Assembly (NCBI GenBank): GCA_030018695.1
Contig: JASEHI010000008.1
Coordinates: forward strand, 1-57,351
DNA length: 57,351 bases
From: Anaerolineales bacterium
GTDB taxonomy: Bacteria; Chloroflexota; Anaerolineae; Anaerolineales; Villigracilaceae
Direction of reading: 5' to 3'
Shown here piece by piece: positions 1 to 8,778 of this stretch. The notes beneath the pieces are model-generated. The model ran no database searches. It had not been told where the DNA came from and saw only the letters and a program-made list of their open reading frames with translations. The first letter of the stretch is position 1. Every line of letters starts with the position of its first letter. The translations under genes were made by a program, and so were the position numbers.

Positions 1-60
1 AGGCGTTGCCCTGAGTTGTCAGGTCGAGCTTGTCGAGACCTTATCGAAGGGTGCTACGCA
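1..60 (-). repeat. Nested short element A+B+C, cut by the window edge
   Basis: The first 60 bases match, apart from one base, 60 of the 66 bases of the composite at 17068-17133, in the opposite orientation. The right half of element A is at 52-60, the inserted B+C block (48 nt) is at 4-51, and only three bases of the other A half remain. The one difference is a C-to-T change in A (GCGCAGCA to GCGTAGCA on the minus strand). It creates the stop codon of the truncated epimerase. Confidence 0.85.
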
Positions 61-224
61 AAAGAAACGTGGCAACGATGGAAAAAACCGAGCAGCGATT
101 CGCCGCTGTAAAGCAGGCTATCCAGCACGGTCACCTGATAACCGCAACGCAATAACTCGGCCGTCAAGAAAGAACCAATGTAGCCTGCGCCGCCGGTTAC
201 CAGGATGTGACGTTCGTCAGTCAT
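54..224 (-). pseudogene. NAD-dependent epimerase/dehydratase, N-terminal stub
   Basis: The ORF starts [17 protein letters not shown], a typical extended-SDR Rossmann beginning with GGxGYIG, and continues into [16 protein letters not shown]. It then stops after 56 residues, where family members have about 310-340. The stop TAG lies inside the nested repeat at 1-60 and comes from a point change in it. With the usual repeat sequence (CAG) the frame would stay open to the window edge. The rest of the enzyme may lie beyond position 1. The start at 224 overlaps the regulator upstream by 8 bp, so the two are co-transcribed. The substrate cannot be told from the stub. Confidence 0.7.
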
Positions 225-696
225 GCGAACCTCCCAGGCGTAAAAAGACCTTGAGGCCAATAACTTCCAGTACCGGCGCGTCCCCATCTGGAACCACGGC
301 GATGCCCTGCTCGAGGCAGGTCAGCCGGCAGACGTCGGCCACATCGCCTTCGCCCACCAATCGCGCCTGTTCATACCCAGCGCGGTGTATCTCCTCTATG
401 TATTCCTTGACGCGCTGGCGCGTTTTGCGGTAGAGCAGGAATTGCTGCTCGATGTAATCCACTGTCAGTCGGGCGCGCAAGGCGATGCCTTCGGGTGTGA
501 TGATGTAGCGCAGCTTCTTGCGCTCGGCGCGCTTGATTTTGACGTAACCCTTGTCAATCAGGCGCTTGAGATGCCAGTTGATCGTCCCAACGGCCACGTC
601 CAATTGGGTGGCCAGGGAGGCCTGGGTTATGTCGGGATCGCGCTCGATGTGTTCGAGCAGGGCCAGCTCGCGGGTAGATTCGGTGGAGATTTGCAT
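217..696 (-). CDS. Winged-helix transcriptional regulator (MarR/EPS-type)
   Basis: This 159-aa protein has an N-terminal winged helix-turn-helix (about residues 10-75: [33 protein letters not shown] as recognition region, then a basic wing [15 protein letters not shown]). A basic linker and an alpha/beta C-terminal part follow, containing [10 protein letters not shown] and ending in LEVIGLKVF. That C-terminal layout resembles regulators found beside exopolysaccharide loci. It overlaps the downstream epimerase start by 8 bp, suggesting an operon and local control of polysaccharide genes. The effector is unknown. Confidence 0.7.
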   Translation of the reverse strand: MQISTESTRELALLEHIERDPDITQASLATQLDVAVGTINWHLKRLIDKGYVKIKRAERKKLRYIITPEGIALRARLTVDYIEQQFLLYRKTRQRVKEYIEEIHRAGYEQARLVGEGDVADVCRLTCLEQGIAVVPDGDAPVLEVIGLKVFLRLGGSHD

Positions 697-717
697 AATT
701 CAAAATTCAAGAACTGA

Positions 718-723
718 ATTATA
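718..723 (-). promoter_or_regulatory. -10 box (TATAAT) upstream of the regulator
   Basis: Read on the minus strand, TATAAT lies 21 bp before the regulator ATG in the context TGAATTATAACCC (plus strand). The flank closely resembles the promoter region of gmd at 3815-3840 (both share CCAAAATTCA-like and TTGAATTATAA-like words). No good -35 is seen. Confidence 0.4.
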
Positions 724-807
724 ACCCAGGTATTTCAAAATCGGAAGGATAGAGTTGATAAGGATTATAGTATTATCGAGTATCACTCTTGAAAAACCAT
801 CCCAAGC

Positions 808-918
808 GCACTTCGGCAGGCTCAGTGACCACGAAGATTTTGTGCGCAGCACCTACTCGGTAGCGCGATATGCTTCGCGATATCGTCCTTTGGTTGCGGA
901 ATGAATTCCGCGTTACGG
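808..918. repeat. Composite repeat: B-like fragment, then element A inserted in repeat F
   Basis: A B-like word (CTTCGGCAGGCTCAG) is at about 808-822. Element A (TGCGCAGCACCTACTCGG) is at 843-860. Repeat F is at 861-918 and contains CGCGATATGCTTCGCGATATC and the perfect hairpin GCGGAAT-GA-ATTCCGC. A second F copy at 34582-34638 has the same left flank (ATTTTG) and lacks A, so it is an empty site. The end of F supplies the stop codon of the membrane gene at 913. Confidence 0.85.
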
Positions 919-2817
919 TTTTCGGTGGTAGACGAGTAAACAGGTCGAACTGTTGCAGGGATTAACAGGCGGAAGCACCGTCAAATCGTATGCCTCGACA
1001 TTGATTCTATCGTTCAGCGCCGGATAAGCAAACCATTCCGCCTGTTCGATGACCAGGACATCGGCCTCTGCCAACCATTGCAGCGCCAATGCCTCGTTCC
1101 AGTACCCGGACATCTCCACCTGCGCTGCCTCACCGCCCTGCCGGTAGGTGTACAACCCGTAGACCTGGGCTGGGTGAATGTTGACCTCCGGCAGGTAGAG
1201 CAAAGGGACAGCGGATGCAACGGTCCAATAAATCTGGCTGCCTGGCGGAATCAAATCTTTCAGCTCCCGTCCGATGTTCTCATAGTTCTCAAGCACGTCA
1301 ATCGAGCAATCCCCACCTTCGCGGAAAGCCCCATTCATGAGCGGGGAAATGATATAACCCACCGCCAGGAACACAACCAGAGCCAGAGCGCCAAAGGCAT
1401 ACCCGGTATGAATTCCTCTTCGTTTCAGCGAGCGCTGAAGGGTGAATATCAAGCCGAGGAGAAGGATACCGCCCAGCAGACCAAGAATGGGGGGAAATAA
1501 TACTCGCGCGGTTGTATATTCCAGATGCAATCTGTTCCCCACGTAATCCCAAATGGAAACCCATTCACCAAAATGGACTCCGCCGCTTATGCGCGGGACG
1601 TTGAGTCTAAGCAGCCAGTCGCCAAAATCTTCGAAGGTGGCAAATCCCAAACCCAAGGAAAGAAGCAGCAGTATCAGAACAATGATGATCTGACGGGGGA
1701 AGGATGGCTTCCTATCCCAGGAAGATAGCGAGACCACGACCAGAAGCAGGGCGATATTGCTGAAGAAGGCGGTGTAAGGCGCAAAGCAAAAGGTACACTG
1801 GTTATATCCGAGAGTCGCCCAGCCATGCAAGACTAACAAAGAGAAGAAGAGCGCCGCCAGGAAAATGCTTGCCCGCAGGTTGGCCTGGTTTTCCCATTGC
1901 CTGCGCCGCGGCCAGAGTAACAGGACTGCCAATGCTCCCACAAGGACAATGTAATGCACCCGAAACCCTGTGAAAAAGGCGAGCAGTTGCGCCGCGATAG
2001 TCAAGCCACCGTTCAAAGCCTGGGTGGTGGTACCCACCGGTGGACCATATTGGCTTAGAGAAGTTATCCACTGAGCTGGCAACCAATAGAAGGACCATAA
2101 ACGCAGGATAGTCGGCCAATAGATGATATGGCCGATCAGCGCCGGCAGCAAACATGCAAATGCGGACCACCAGCCGGCTTTCCGTCCATGCTGCCAGAAA
2201 ACGTATCCAACCAGGAGAGGCAGCAGGGGAATCAAATTGTGTCGCGTCATGATCAGCAACCCGGCGAGGAGAGAAGCGGTCACAATTTTCAAGAGGGGGC
2301 GTTTCTCCCCCAGGACGAGCGCCAGTGACCATGTCAGCATACAGGCCACCAGCGCCTGAGAAAGCGCCAGACTGTATATTTTGTTTTGCATTGGAGTAAG
2401 CGCCAATGCCCAGATAACAGCCGCTGCCCACCATTTTCCCCCCAGACGTTTAGCCGTTGCCCAAAGGGCAAATGCCATTAGCACACTGAGCAGAATCGAA
2501 AAATATCGCCCGGTCAGTAAGCCAGGACCAAACCAGGATTGAATGGTTCCAGGAATCAGATATGAGAGGGGTGCGTAATAATTCCATGCGCCAAGGTCAC
2601 CGTATGAGATATTTCCCCCATTGACGAAACGATACCCCAAGAAGAGGTACATTCCCTCATCCACAAGGGAAGTCTGGGTATGCGCGTACATCCATAATTG
2701 CACAACAAAGAATACGCCGCCTGCCAGGGCGACGAGATAAGCCAGCCATTTTGCCCTCTTGAGTATGGTCATAATGGTTGCCAAAAGCGCAACCATAATA
2801 TCGCGCATGACGAACAT
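913..2817 (-). CDS. GT-C type membrane glycosyltransferase (family 39-like)
   Basis: This 634-aa polytopic protein has about 12 hydrophobic segments. The N-terminal segment is followed by a short loop with DEGMYLFLGYRF, the acidic first-loop motif expected of GT-C enzymes that use polyprenyl-phosphate sugars. A C-terminal soluble part follows, with an IPPGSQIYWT-like segment after the last helices. It abuts gmd (stop and start adjacent; AGGTGG just upstream), so it is translated from the same mRNA and probably acts in glycan assembly or glycosylation at the membrane. Donor and acceptor are unknown. The stop lies in repeat F. Confidence 0.65.
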   Translation of the reverse strand: MFVMRDIMVALLATIMTILKRAKWLAYLVALAGGVFFVVQLWMYAHTQTSLVDEGMYLFLGYRFVNGGNISYGDLGAWNYYAPLSYLIPGTIQSWFGPGLLTGRYFSILLSVLMAFALWATAKRLGGKWWAAAVIWALALTPMQNKIYSLALSQALVACMLTWSLALVLGEKRPLLKIVTASLLAGLLIMTRHNLIPLLPLLVGYVFWQHGRKAGWWSAFACLLPALIGHIIYWPTILRLWSFYWLPAQWITSLSQYGPPVGTTTQALNGGLTIAAQLLAFFTGFRVHYIVLVGALAVLLLWPRRRQWENQANLRASIFLAALFFSLLVLHGWATLGYNQCTFCFAPYTAFFSNIALLLVVVSLSSWDRKPSFPRQIIIVLILLLLSLGLGFATFEDFGDWLLRLNVPRISGGVHFGEWVSIWDYVGNRLHLEYTTARVLFPPILGLLGGILLLGLIFTLQRSLKRRGIHTGYAFGALALVVFLAVGYIISPLMNGAFREGGDCSIDVLENYENIGRELKDLIPPGSQIYWTVASAVPLLYLPEVNIHPAQVYGLYTYRQGGEAAQVEMSGYWNEALALQWLAEADVLVIEQAEWFAYPALNDRINVEAYDLTVLPPVNPCNSSTCLLVYHRKP

Positions 2818-3780
2818 TTATCCACCTCGCAGCCGTTCGAGATCCGCCTCGACCATTATCTCGACCAATCCCTGGAAGTTTACCCTGGGCGCCCAAGCGA
2901 GTTTTTCCCGGGCTTTGGCAGGGTCGGATACCAGCAGGTCAACTTCGGAGGGGCGGTACAGGTGTGGATCCTGGACGACATAATCCTGATAATTCAATCC
3001 GACGTGGCGGAAGGCATGCTCGCAGAATTCGCGCACCGAATGAGTCTCGCCCGTCCCGATGACGAAGTCCTCGGGCGTCTTCTGCTGGAGCATTTTCCAC
3101 ATCGCCTGGATGTATTCGCCGGCGAAGCCCCAGTCGCGGCGGGCTTCGAGATTGCCCAGGCGGAGTTCGTTCGCCAGTCCGAGCTTGATGCGGGCGACTC
3201 CATCGGAAATTTTACGGGTGACGAATTCCAGCCCACGGCGCGGTGACTCGTGGTTAAACAGAATCCCAGAGACGGTGAACAGATCGTATGACTCGCGGTA
3301 ATTGACGGTTATCCAGTGCCCATAAACCTTGGCGACTCCGTAAGGGCTGCGCGGGTAGAATGGCGTTGTTTCACGCTGGGGAACTTCGACCGCTTTGCCG
3401 AACATTTCACTGCTGGAGGCCTGATAGAATCTGACCTTCGGGTTCACCAGCCGGATGGCTTCCAGCAGGCGGGTGACGCCCAGGGCGGTTACTTCGCCCG
3501 TCAGAACGGCCTGGCCCCATGATGTCACCACGAATGACTGCGCCGCCAGGTTGTAGACTTCGTCTGGTTCGTACTGTTCGATGAGAGCAACGAGCGAACT
3601 CTGGTCGTGCAGGTCGCCCTGAACGATGGTGATGTCGTTTTGGATGTGCTGGATGCGTTCGGAAGTCACGGTGCTGGAACGGCGCACCATGCCGATGACA
3701 TCGTAGCCTTTTTCGAGCAGGAATTCGGCCAGATAGGAACCATCCTGGCCGGTGATGCCGGTGATCAATGCAGTGGACAT
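2818..3780 (-). CDS. gmd: GDP-mannose 4,6-dehydratase
   Basis: It converts GDP-mannose to GDP-4-keto-6-deoxymannose, the precursor of GDP-fucose, GDP-rhamnose and related sugars. At 320 aa the length is normal. Visible are the NAD(P) motif [12 protein letters not shown] at the N-terminus, [13 protein letters not shown], the catalytic SSSEMFG serine region, YGVAK (YxxxK) and NHESPRRG. An upstream start would add residues encoded by element A. MSTALITG with AGGAG upstream is the better start. A promoter and an A copy lie just upstream. No GDP-fucose synthase is in the window. Confidence 0.93.
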   Translation of the reverse strand: MSTALITGITGQDGSYLAEFLLEKGYDVIGMVRRSSTVTSERIQHIQNDITIVQGDLHDQSSLVALIEQYEPDEVYNLAAQSFVVTSWGQAVLTGEVTALGVTRLLEAIRLVNPKVRFYQASSSEMFGKAVEVPQRETTPFYPRSPYGVAKVYGHWITVNYRESYDLFTVSGILFNHESPRRGLEFVTRKISDGVARIKLGLANELRLGNLEARRDWGFAGEYIQAMWKMLQQKTPEDFVIGTGETHSVREFCEHAFRHVGLNYQDYVVQDPHLYRPSEVDLLVSDPAKAREKLAWAPRVNFQGLVEIMVEADLERLRGG

Positions 3781-3791
3781 AAATGCTCCTG

Positions 3792-3809
3792 TGCGCAGCA
3801 CCTACTCGG
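3792..3809 (+). repeat. Element A in the gmd 5' leader
   Basis: An exact copy of TGCGCAGCACCTACTCGG lies between the gmd start codon and its promoter, so it is transcribed in the leader. The Shine-Dalgarno AGGAG is directly next to it. Confidence 0.85.
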
Positions 3810-3831
3810 TAATCCAAAATTCAGTTGTTGA

Positions 3832-3859
3832 ATTATAAGCGGGATTGAGAATACGTCAA
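3832..3859 (-). promoter_or_regulatory. Promoter of gmd
   Basis: On the minus strand TTGACG (3854-3859) is followed after 16 bp by TATAAT (3832-3837). The transcript would run through element A into gmd. It is divergent from the brnT promoter that starts 14 bp further on. Confidence 0.7.
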
Positions 3860-3872
3860 GTGCATCTGATAC

Positions 3873-3907
3873 TTGACAACCGCCTCGCGCTAATATACAA
3901 TGTATAT
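3873..3907 (+). promoter_or_regulatory. Promoter and operator of the BrnT/BrnA pair
   Basis: TTGACA at 3873-3878 and TACAAT at 3896-3901 are spaced 17 bp. A perfect 7-bp inverted repeat with a one-base centre (ATATACA-A-TGTATAT, 3893-3907) covers the -10 box. This is the position expected for autorepression by a ribbon-helix-helix antitoxin. Confidence 0.7.
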
Positions 3908-3930
3908 GTAAATAATATTGCGGAGCCTTG

Positions 3931-4203
3931 ATGAACCGACGTATCGAAAGCTTTCTGTGGCTGGATTGGGTTGTAGAGAAAATCGAGGAGAAGCATGGCG
4001 TGACTCCCGAAGAAGTCGAGGAAGCTTTCTTCACCCCGCCTTATAAGGTGCGCCGGAGTTCATCAGAGAAATACCAATTGTTCGGTCGCTCCAATAGCGG
4101 TCGATATCTTTTCATCGTTTTCGCCTGGGTAGAGCATTCTGTCAAAGTCATCACCGCGCGAGATATGACCGAAGCAGAACGCCGCTATTACCAGCACAAG
4201 TGA
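3931..4203 (+). CDS. brnT: BrnT-like ribonuclease toxin
   Basis: A 90-aa protein of the BrnT type (RelE-like fold RNase). It has the N-terminal FLWLDWVVEKIEEKHGV region, EEVEEAFF, then the core YQLFGRSNSGRYLFIVFAW and the C-terminal ITARDMTEAERRYY, which matches the ISAR-xx-xxxERxxY ending of the family. The ATG at 3931 has GGAG upstream. A TTG three bases earlier is less likely. The toxin-first order followed directly by an RHH antitoxin is the BrnTA arrangement. Confidence 0.72.
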   Translation: MNRRIESFLWLDWVVEKIEEKHGVTPEEVEEAFFTPPYKVRRSSSEKYQLFGRSNSGRYLFIVFAWVEHSVKVITARDMTEAERRYYQHK

Positions 4204-4211
4204 GGTGTAAT

Positions 4212-4472
4212 ATGGCTAAGATTCCAAAATTCGCTAATGAACAGGAAGAAGCTGAATTCTGGGCAACGCATGACGCGACAAAGTTTTTGCAGGATACTCA
4301 GCCAGTGGATGTGACTTTCACCGATGCCCGCCCCCGAAAAATCCAGATAGCTATTCGATTTGACCCGAATACACTCAGGGAATTAAGAGCCGTTGCTCAA
4401 CGAAGAGGCGTTGGGTATCAGACACTGATTCGCATGTGGGTGATGGAACGGCTTACGCAAGAACATGTGTAA
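4212..4472 (+). CDS. brnA: BrnA-like / CopG ribbon-helix-helix antitoxin
   Basis: This 86-aa protein has an N-terminal toxin-binding segment (FANEQEEAEFWATHDATKF) and a C-terminal ribbon-helix-helix (KIQIAIRFDPNTLRELRAVAQ, then GVGYQTLIRMWVMERL). The ATG at 4212 has AGGTG upstream in the end of brnT. A GTG at 4200 overlapping the toxin stop is the alternative start. It should neutralise BrnT and repress the operator at 3893-3907. Confidence 0.75.
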   Translation: MAKIPKFANEQEEAEFWATHDATKFLQDTQPVDVTFTDARPRKIQIAIRFDPNTLRELRAVAQRRGVGYQTLIRMWVMERLTQEHV

Positions 4473-4478
4473 TTGCCC

Positions 4479-4538
4479 GCTTGTCCGCAAAGACCTGGCT
4501 GACTGAAATCTGCACTTTGGTTATTCGGACAGGCTTTT
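4479..4538 (+). terminator. Possible intrinsic terminator after BrnTA
   Basis: Distant arms GCTTGTCCG and CGGACAGGC, with an inner CAAAG/CTTTG pairing, are followed by TTTT. The loop is long, so this is only a candidate. The next gene is convergent. Confidence 0.4.
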
Positions 4539-4592
4539 AGTCCAAGAATGGGTTGTACAATTTTTCTACATCCACCCTCGTCTCCGGCTTTT

Positions 4593-5462
4593 CTACCCTT
4601 CCTGAGCTATCGACAATAAATAAGCACCGTAACCATTATAGGACAATCCATCCGCCAGTTTGAGTAATTGTTCCCGGGTGATAAATCCCATGCGGTAAGC
4701 CACCTCCTCCGGGCAGCCGATCATCAGTCCCTGGCGTTCCTCCACCGCCTGGACGAAGTTGGCCGCCTGCAGGAGGGTCTCGTGCGTGCCGGCATCCAGC
4801 CAGGCGATGCCGCGTCCCAAGGGTTGGACGCGCAGCTCGCCGCGTTCGAGGTAGATGCGGTTGATGTCGGTGATTTCCAGTTCGCCACGCGCCGAGGGCT
4901 GCAGGTTTTCGGCCAACTCAACGACCCGGTTGTCGTAAAAATACAAACCGGGAACGGCGTAATTGGAGCGCGGCTGTTTGGGTTTTTCCTCAAGGCTGAG
5001 GGCGTTGAACTGGCCGTCAAATTCCACCACGCCGTACTGCTGCGGGTCACGCACCGGGTAGGCGAAGATAAACGCGCCCTCTTGGAGCGCGGCCGCCTTG
5101 CGCAGCTGGTCCCACAAACCGGTGCCGAAGAAGATGTTATCACCCAGAATGAGGCAGACGGTATCCCCGCCGATGAATTCCTTGCCGATGAGGAAGGCAT
5201 CCGCCAGGCCGCGCGGCTCGGCTTGCTCGGCGTAATCAAACCGGACCCCCCACCTGCTCCCGTCCCCGAGCAGACGGCGGAACTGTGGCATGTCCTCCGA
5301 GGAGCTGATGATCAGGATGTCGCGTATCCCGGCCAGCATGAGCATCGAAAGCGGGTAATAGATCATCGGTTTGTTGTAGACGGGCAGCATTTGCTTACTG
5401 ACACCGAGCGTGAGCGGATAGAGGCGCGTCCCCTTGCCGCCTGCCAGGATAATGCCTTTCAT
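4593..5462 (-). CDS. rfbA: Glucose-1-phosphate thymidylyltransferase
   Basis: It makes dTDP-glucose from glucose-1-phosphate and dTTP. This 289-aa protein has the nucleotidyltransferase signature [13 protein letters not shown] at residues 6-18, then [26 protein letters not shown] (metal-binding Asp) and [13 protein letters not shown]. Its ATG overlaps the rfbB stop by 4 bp (ATGA), so it is co-translated with rfbB. It feeds the dTDP-sugar branch built by the next three genes upstream. Confidence 0.93.
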   Translation of the reverse strand: MKGIILAGGKGTRLYPLTLGVSKQMLPVYNKPMIYYPLSMLMLAGIRDILIISSSEDMPQFRRLLGDGSRWGVRFDYAEQAEPRGLADAFLIGKEFIGGDTVCLILGDNIFFGTGLWDQLRKAAALQEGAFIFAYPVRDPQQYGVVEFDGQFNALSLEEKPKQPRSNYAVPGLYFYDNRVVELAENLQPSARGELEITDINRIYLERGELRVQPLGRGIAWLDAGTHETLLQAANFVQAVEERQGLMIGCPEEVAYRMGFITREQLLKLADGLSYNGYGAYLLSIAQEG

Positions 5463-6532
5463 GCTTTACCTCCTCGTTGTGCGTAGTTTTTCTCCAGCCA
5501 GTCGTTGTACCCGGACTGCTGTGCGATGACCGCCACCCACTCCGGGTGGCCGAGATACCACTCGACGGTGGCACGCAGGCCCGAGGTCAGGTTGTGACGC
5601 GGCGCCCAGCCAAGTTCGGCGCGGATTTTAGCAATGTCCATCGCGTAGCGCCGGTCGTGGCCGGGCCGGTCGGGGACGTGGGTGATGAGCCGCTCGTGCG
5701 GCGCGCCCTCGGGATGGAGTTCGTCCAGCAGGGTGCAGATTTGCCGGACGATATCAATATTGCAGGGCTGGTTGCCACCGCCGATATTGTAGGTTTCGCC
5801 GGGTTTGCCCTTTGCCAGCACGAGTTGGATGGCCTCGCAGTGGTCTTCCACGTAGAGCCAGTCACGCACCTGTCGCCCGTCGCCGTAGACCGGCAGGGGC
5901 CTGCCGCGCAGGGCGTTGAGAATCATCAGCGGGATGAGTTTTTCGGGGAACTGGTAGGGGCCGTAGTTGTTGGAGCAGTTCGTCAGCGTGACCGGCAGGC
6001 CGTAGGTGTGAAAGTAGGCGCGCACGAGATGGTCGCTGCCCGCTTTGGAGGCCGAGTAAGGCGAACGCGGGTCGTAGGGTGTCGTTTCGCCGAAAGCCGG
6101 GGACTCCGCGGCCAGCGAGCCAAATACTTCGTCGGTGGAGACGTGGTGGAAACGCCGTCCTTCAAACCCGCCGGTCTCGCCCCAGACCTGGCGGGCTGCT
6201 TCGAGCAGAGTGAACGTCCCGACTATGTTGGTCTGGATGAAGGGCGCCGGGCCGTGGATGGAACGGTCAACGTGCGATTCGGCCGCACAGTGGACGAGGG
6301 TGTCAATTCCATGCTCAGACATCAAGCGTGTCACCAGCCCGGGTTCGCAGATATCGCCGTGGATGAAGGTGTGCCGCGCCGGGTCGGGCAGGTCGCGAAG
6401 GTTTTCCAGGCTGCCGGCATAGGTCAGGGCATCCAGGTTGACGATCTGCACTTCCGGCTCAATTCTGAGCAGGTAACGAACGAAGTTCGAGCCGATGAAA
6501 CCCGCCCCGCCGGTGATGAGCATGTTTTTCAT
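5459..6532 (-). CDS. rfbB: dTDP-glucose 4,6-dehydratase
   Basis: It converts dTDP-glucose to dTDP-4-keto-6-deoxyglucose. About 357 aa. It shows [14 protein letters not shown], the [11 protein letters not shown] region, the catalytic [15 protein letters not shown] (YxxxK) and [14 protein letters not shown]. The start MKNMLITGG at 6532 has AGGA upstream; longer starts run into paired hairpins. It overlaps rfbA. rfbC and rfbD (rhamnose) are absent and a transaminase follows instead, so the product is probably an amino sugar. Confidence 0.93.
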   Translation of the reverse strand: MKNMLITGGAGFIGSNFVRYLLRIEPEVQIVNLDALTYAGSLENLRDLPDPARHTFIHGDICEPGLVTRLMSEHGIDTLVHCAAESHVDRSIHGPAPFIQTNIVGTFTLLEAARQVWGETGGFEGRRFHHVSTDEVFGSLAAESPAFGETTPYDPRSPYSASKAGSDHLVRAYFHTYGLPVTLTNCSNNYGPYQFPEKLIPLMILNALRGRPLPVYGDGRQVRDWLYVEDHCEAIQLVLAKGKPGETYNIGGGNQPCNIDIVRQICTLLDELHPEGAPHERLITHVPDRPGHDRRYAMDIAKIRAELGWAPRHNLTSGLRATVEWYLGHPEWVAVIAQQSGYNDWLEKNYAQRGGKA

Positions 6533-6548
6533 CGTATTCCTGTTCATG

Positions 6549-6592
6549 CCGCAGTTGCACTGCGGCCATGTGCGGCAGTACAACTGCCGCAC
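6549..6592. repeat. Two adjacent perfect hairpins between wecE and rfbB
   Basis: CCGCAGT-TGC-ACTGCGG (6549-6565) is followed by GTGCGGCAGT-ACA-ACTGCCGCAC (6570-6592). There is no T-run, so they are not a standard terminator. They look like REP-type palindromes in the transcribed spacer and could stabilise or attenuate the mRNA. Confidence 0.75.
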
Positions 6593-6604
6593 AACTAAGT
6601 GAAA

Positions 6605-7750
6605 TTAGAACTCAAACTCCAGAATGGCTTCGATGACGCGCCGCTGGTCACTCTCCGTCAGCGCGTTGTGGAAGGGCAGGCGGATCAATTGATCGCTGAC
6701 GCGTTCGGTCACCGGACAATCGCCGGGTTTACCGCCGTAATGCAGCCCCATAGCGGAGAGATGCAGGGGAAGGTAGTGAAAGACGCTCAAGATGCCGCGC
6801 TGGCGCAGGTGAGCGATCAGTCCCTGGCGCAGTTCCAGCGTCGGCAGCAGCATGTAGAACATGTGATAGGCCTGGTCACAATGCTCTGGCAGATACGGTA
6901 ATAGCACTTCATGCGCGGCGCACCAGGCCTTCAAATTCTCGTAATAAAAATTCCAGACTTTCTGACGATGTGCTTGGATCTTCTCCCGGTTTTCAAGTTG
7001 GGCGTACAGAAACGCCGCCAGAATATCGGACGGCAGGTAACTGGAACCAATGTCCACCCATGTATATTTATCCACCTGGCCTCTGAAGAAACGGCTGCGA
7101 TTGGTGCCTTTTTCGCGGATGATTTCGGCGCGTGCGATGTATTGGGGATCATTGATAAGCAGCGCCCCGCCCTCGCCGCAGGAGATGTTCTTGGTCTCGT
7201 GGAAGGACTGGGCAGCCATCACGCCGAAGGTGCCGAGGTACTTGCCTTTGTACCTGCCGAACAGCCCGTGGGCGTTATCTTCCACCACCTGGATCCCGTG
7301 CCTGTTCGCAATTTCCTTGATCTCATCCATCTCGCAACCCACGCCGGCATAGTGGACCGTCACGACCGCTTTCGTGCGGGGCGTGATCTTCGCCTCAAGC
7401 CGGGATTCGTCGAGGTTGAGGGTATCCGGCCGCACGTCAACGAAAACCGGCCTGGCCCCGCGCAGGACAAAGGCGTTGACCGTCGAGACAAAAGTGAACG
7501 AGGGGAGGATGACTTCGTCGTCGGGCTGGATGTCAAGCAGAATCGCCATCATCTCCAGCGCGTGGGTGCAGGAGGTGGTCAGCAAAACCTTCGGGACGCT
7601 GAGTTCCTGTTCCAGCAGGGCGCTGCATTTCTTGGTGAATGCGCCGTCGCCGGAGATGTGGCCATTTTTCAATGCTTGCGCAATATATTCTTGCTCATTG
7701 CCCACGGTACAAGGCCAATTAAACGGGATAAAGGATGAGTTTGGCTCCAT
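6605..7750 (-). CDS. wecE: dTDP-4-amino-4,6-dideoxygalactose transaminase-like (DegT family)
   Basis: A PLP-dependent sugar aminotransferase of about 381 aa. It resembles enterobacterial RffA/WecE along its length: FNWPCTVGNEQEYIAQAL, SGDGAFTKKC, LTTSCTHALEM, HYAGVGCEMD, VVEDNAHG, SFHETKNISCGEGGAL (Schiff-base Lys) and REKGTNRSRFFRGQVDKYTW. It should aminate dTDP-4-keto-6-deoxyglucose from RfbB. The ATG at 7750 has AGGG upstream and lies 11 bp after the GNAT gene stop. WecE specificity is inferred from motifs. Confidence 0.85.
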   Translation of the reverse strand: MEPNSSFIPFNWPCTVGNEQEYIAQALKNGHISGDGAFTKKCSALLEQELSVPKVLLTTSCTHALEMMAILLDIQPDDEVILPSFTFVSTVNAFVLRGARPVFVDVRPDTLNLDESRLEAKITPRTKAVVTVHYAGVGCEMDEIKEIANRHGIQVVEDNAHGLFGRYKGKYLGTFGVMAAQSFHETKNISCGEGGALLINDPQYIARAEIIREKGTNRSRFFRGQVDKYTWVDIGSSYLPSDILAAFLYAQLENREKIQAHRQKVWNFYYENLKAWCAAHEVLLPYLPEHCDQAYHMFYMLLPTLELRQGLIAHLRQRGILSVFHYLPLHLSAMGLHYGGKPGDCPVTERVSDQLIRLPFHNALTESDQRRVIEAILEFEF

Positions 7751-7761
7751 AGAATCCCTTG

Positions 7762-8763
7762 TTACAACCACCGATGGAACGAAATTCGGGCGTCGCTGCA
7801 TACACGCCAATGGAGTTTTGTATAACCACACTGCACACCATAATTGTTGACATGCGTAGGGCCTTCAACAATATCGGCCAGACCGTCCAATAATCTCATA
7901 CCATCATAAGTTAACGCAGTAAATAGCCCGCGACCGGAATAATCAGGGTGAATACCGGCAATACTGTAATGGGCGACACGGACGTTTAGCCCCCTCTCCA
8001 GAGAAGAGGGTTTCTTCCAAATCGAATAGCCTGCTATCCTACCCGCAGTCTCAGCAACGCAAACCCAATCGGCATAACCGTTCAGCGAGGATTTGATCCA
8101 CTCCTCGTAGAAGCGTGTGGCCAGTTCCGGGCCTATATTCTCATCCGCGTGATAACGTCCAAAATGTGTCTGAAATGCCGCACGGGCGACAGTCATCAGT
8201 GCTTCCTCGTCGTTGCTTGTGGCAAGGCGTATCACCATATCGTCAGGAATTGAAGGTCGCGCAATTTCTCTAAACGGGAAACGCCGAAAATCGTAGTGAC
8301 AATTTACCACAGTGTCCATCAGAAGGAATCCTTGTGATTCCAGAGCGTGGATGATGGTCGTGGCGTCAGTATAGGGCTTACATAGGAGAAATCGAATCCC
8401 TTGCGCAGCAGCATATTGGATGATCTTTTCGATAAGTCCCCGAGCAACATGTTCAGAATAAAGTACCGAGGATGCAACAATGAAATGATTGATTACCCCT
8501 GCTCTTTTGCCCAATATCGCCGTTTCCCAGGGGTTGTCGGCATAAGTGAGCACCCCTAATACATCCTCGCCTCTCGACGCAGCAAAGACGCGCGCATTTT
8601 TATTTTGTAGCAGGTCAACGATCAAGTCAAACCAATATTTATCCAAATCCACATTCGGTTCATGTATCAAATAGCGTAATGGTTTAAGAGCGCTTTGCTC
8701 CAACAAAGGTCTGATGCTGCTGATCCTTTCAAGGGGCAAAGGCCTTATTTCAAATTTACTCAT
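7762..8763 (-). CDS. Two-part GNAT acetyltransferase, probably dTDP-amino-sugar N-acetyltransferase
   Basis: A 333-aa protein. The C-terminal half carries the GNAT signature VAHYSIAGIHPDYSGRGLFTAL and the HADENIGPELATRFYEEWI segment recalling RffC/WecD, ending in NNYGVQCGYTKLHWR. The N-terminal half looks like a second, weaker GNAT-like domain. It lies immediately upstream of wecE, so it likely acetylates the 4-amino sugar made by WecE, giving dTDP-Fuc4NAc or an isomer. The pathway assignment comes from context; the acetyltransferase fold is seen. Confidence 0.65.
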   Translation of the reverse strand: MSKFEIRPLPLERISSIRPLLEQSALKPLRYLIHEPNVDLDKYWFDLIVDLLQNKNARVFAASRGEDVLGVLTYADNPWETAILGKRAGVINHFIVASSVLYSEHVARGLIEKIIQYAAAQGIRFLLCKPYTDATTIIHALESQGFLLMDTVVNCHYDFRRFPFREIARPSIPDDMVIRLATSNDEEALMTVARAAFQTHFGRYHADENIGPELATRFYEEWIKSSLNGYADWVCVAETAGRIAGYSIWKKPSSLERGLNVRVAHYSIAGIHPDYSGRGLFTALTYDGMRLLDGLADIVEGPTHVNNYGVQCGYTKLHWRVCSDARISFHRWL

Positions 8764-8778
8764 ATCATCTACCTGTGT

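Noticed and set aside
843-918. Small regulatory RNA in the composite repeat
   Set aside because: Hairpins are present but there is no promoter-terminator pair. The repeat explanation suffices.
4668-5486. Long open frame (272 codons) opposite rfbA, and a 373-codon one opposite rfbB
   Set aside because: They are mirror frames of GC-rich genes with clear families on the other strand, and their translations have no family features.
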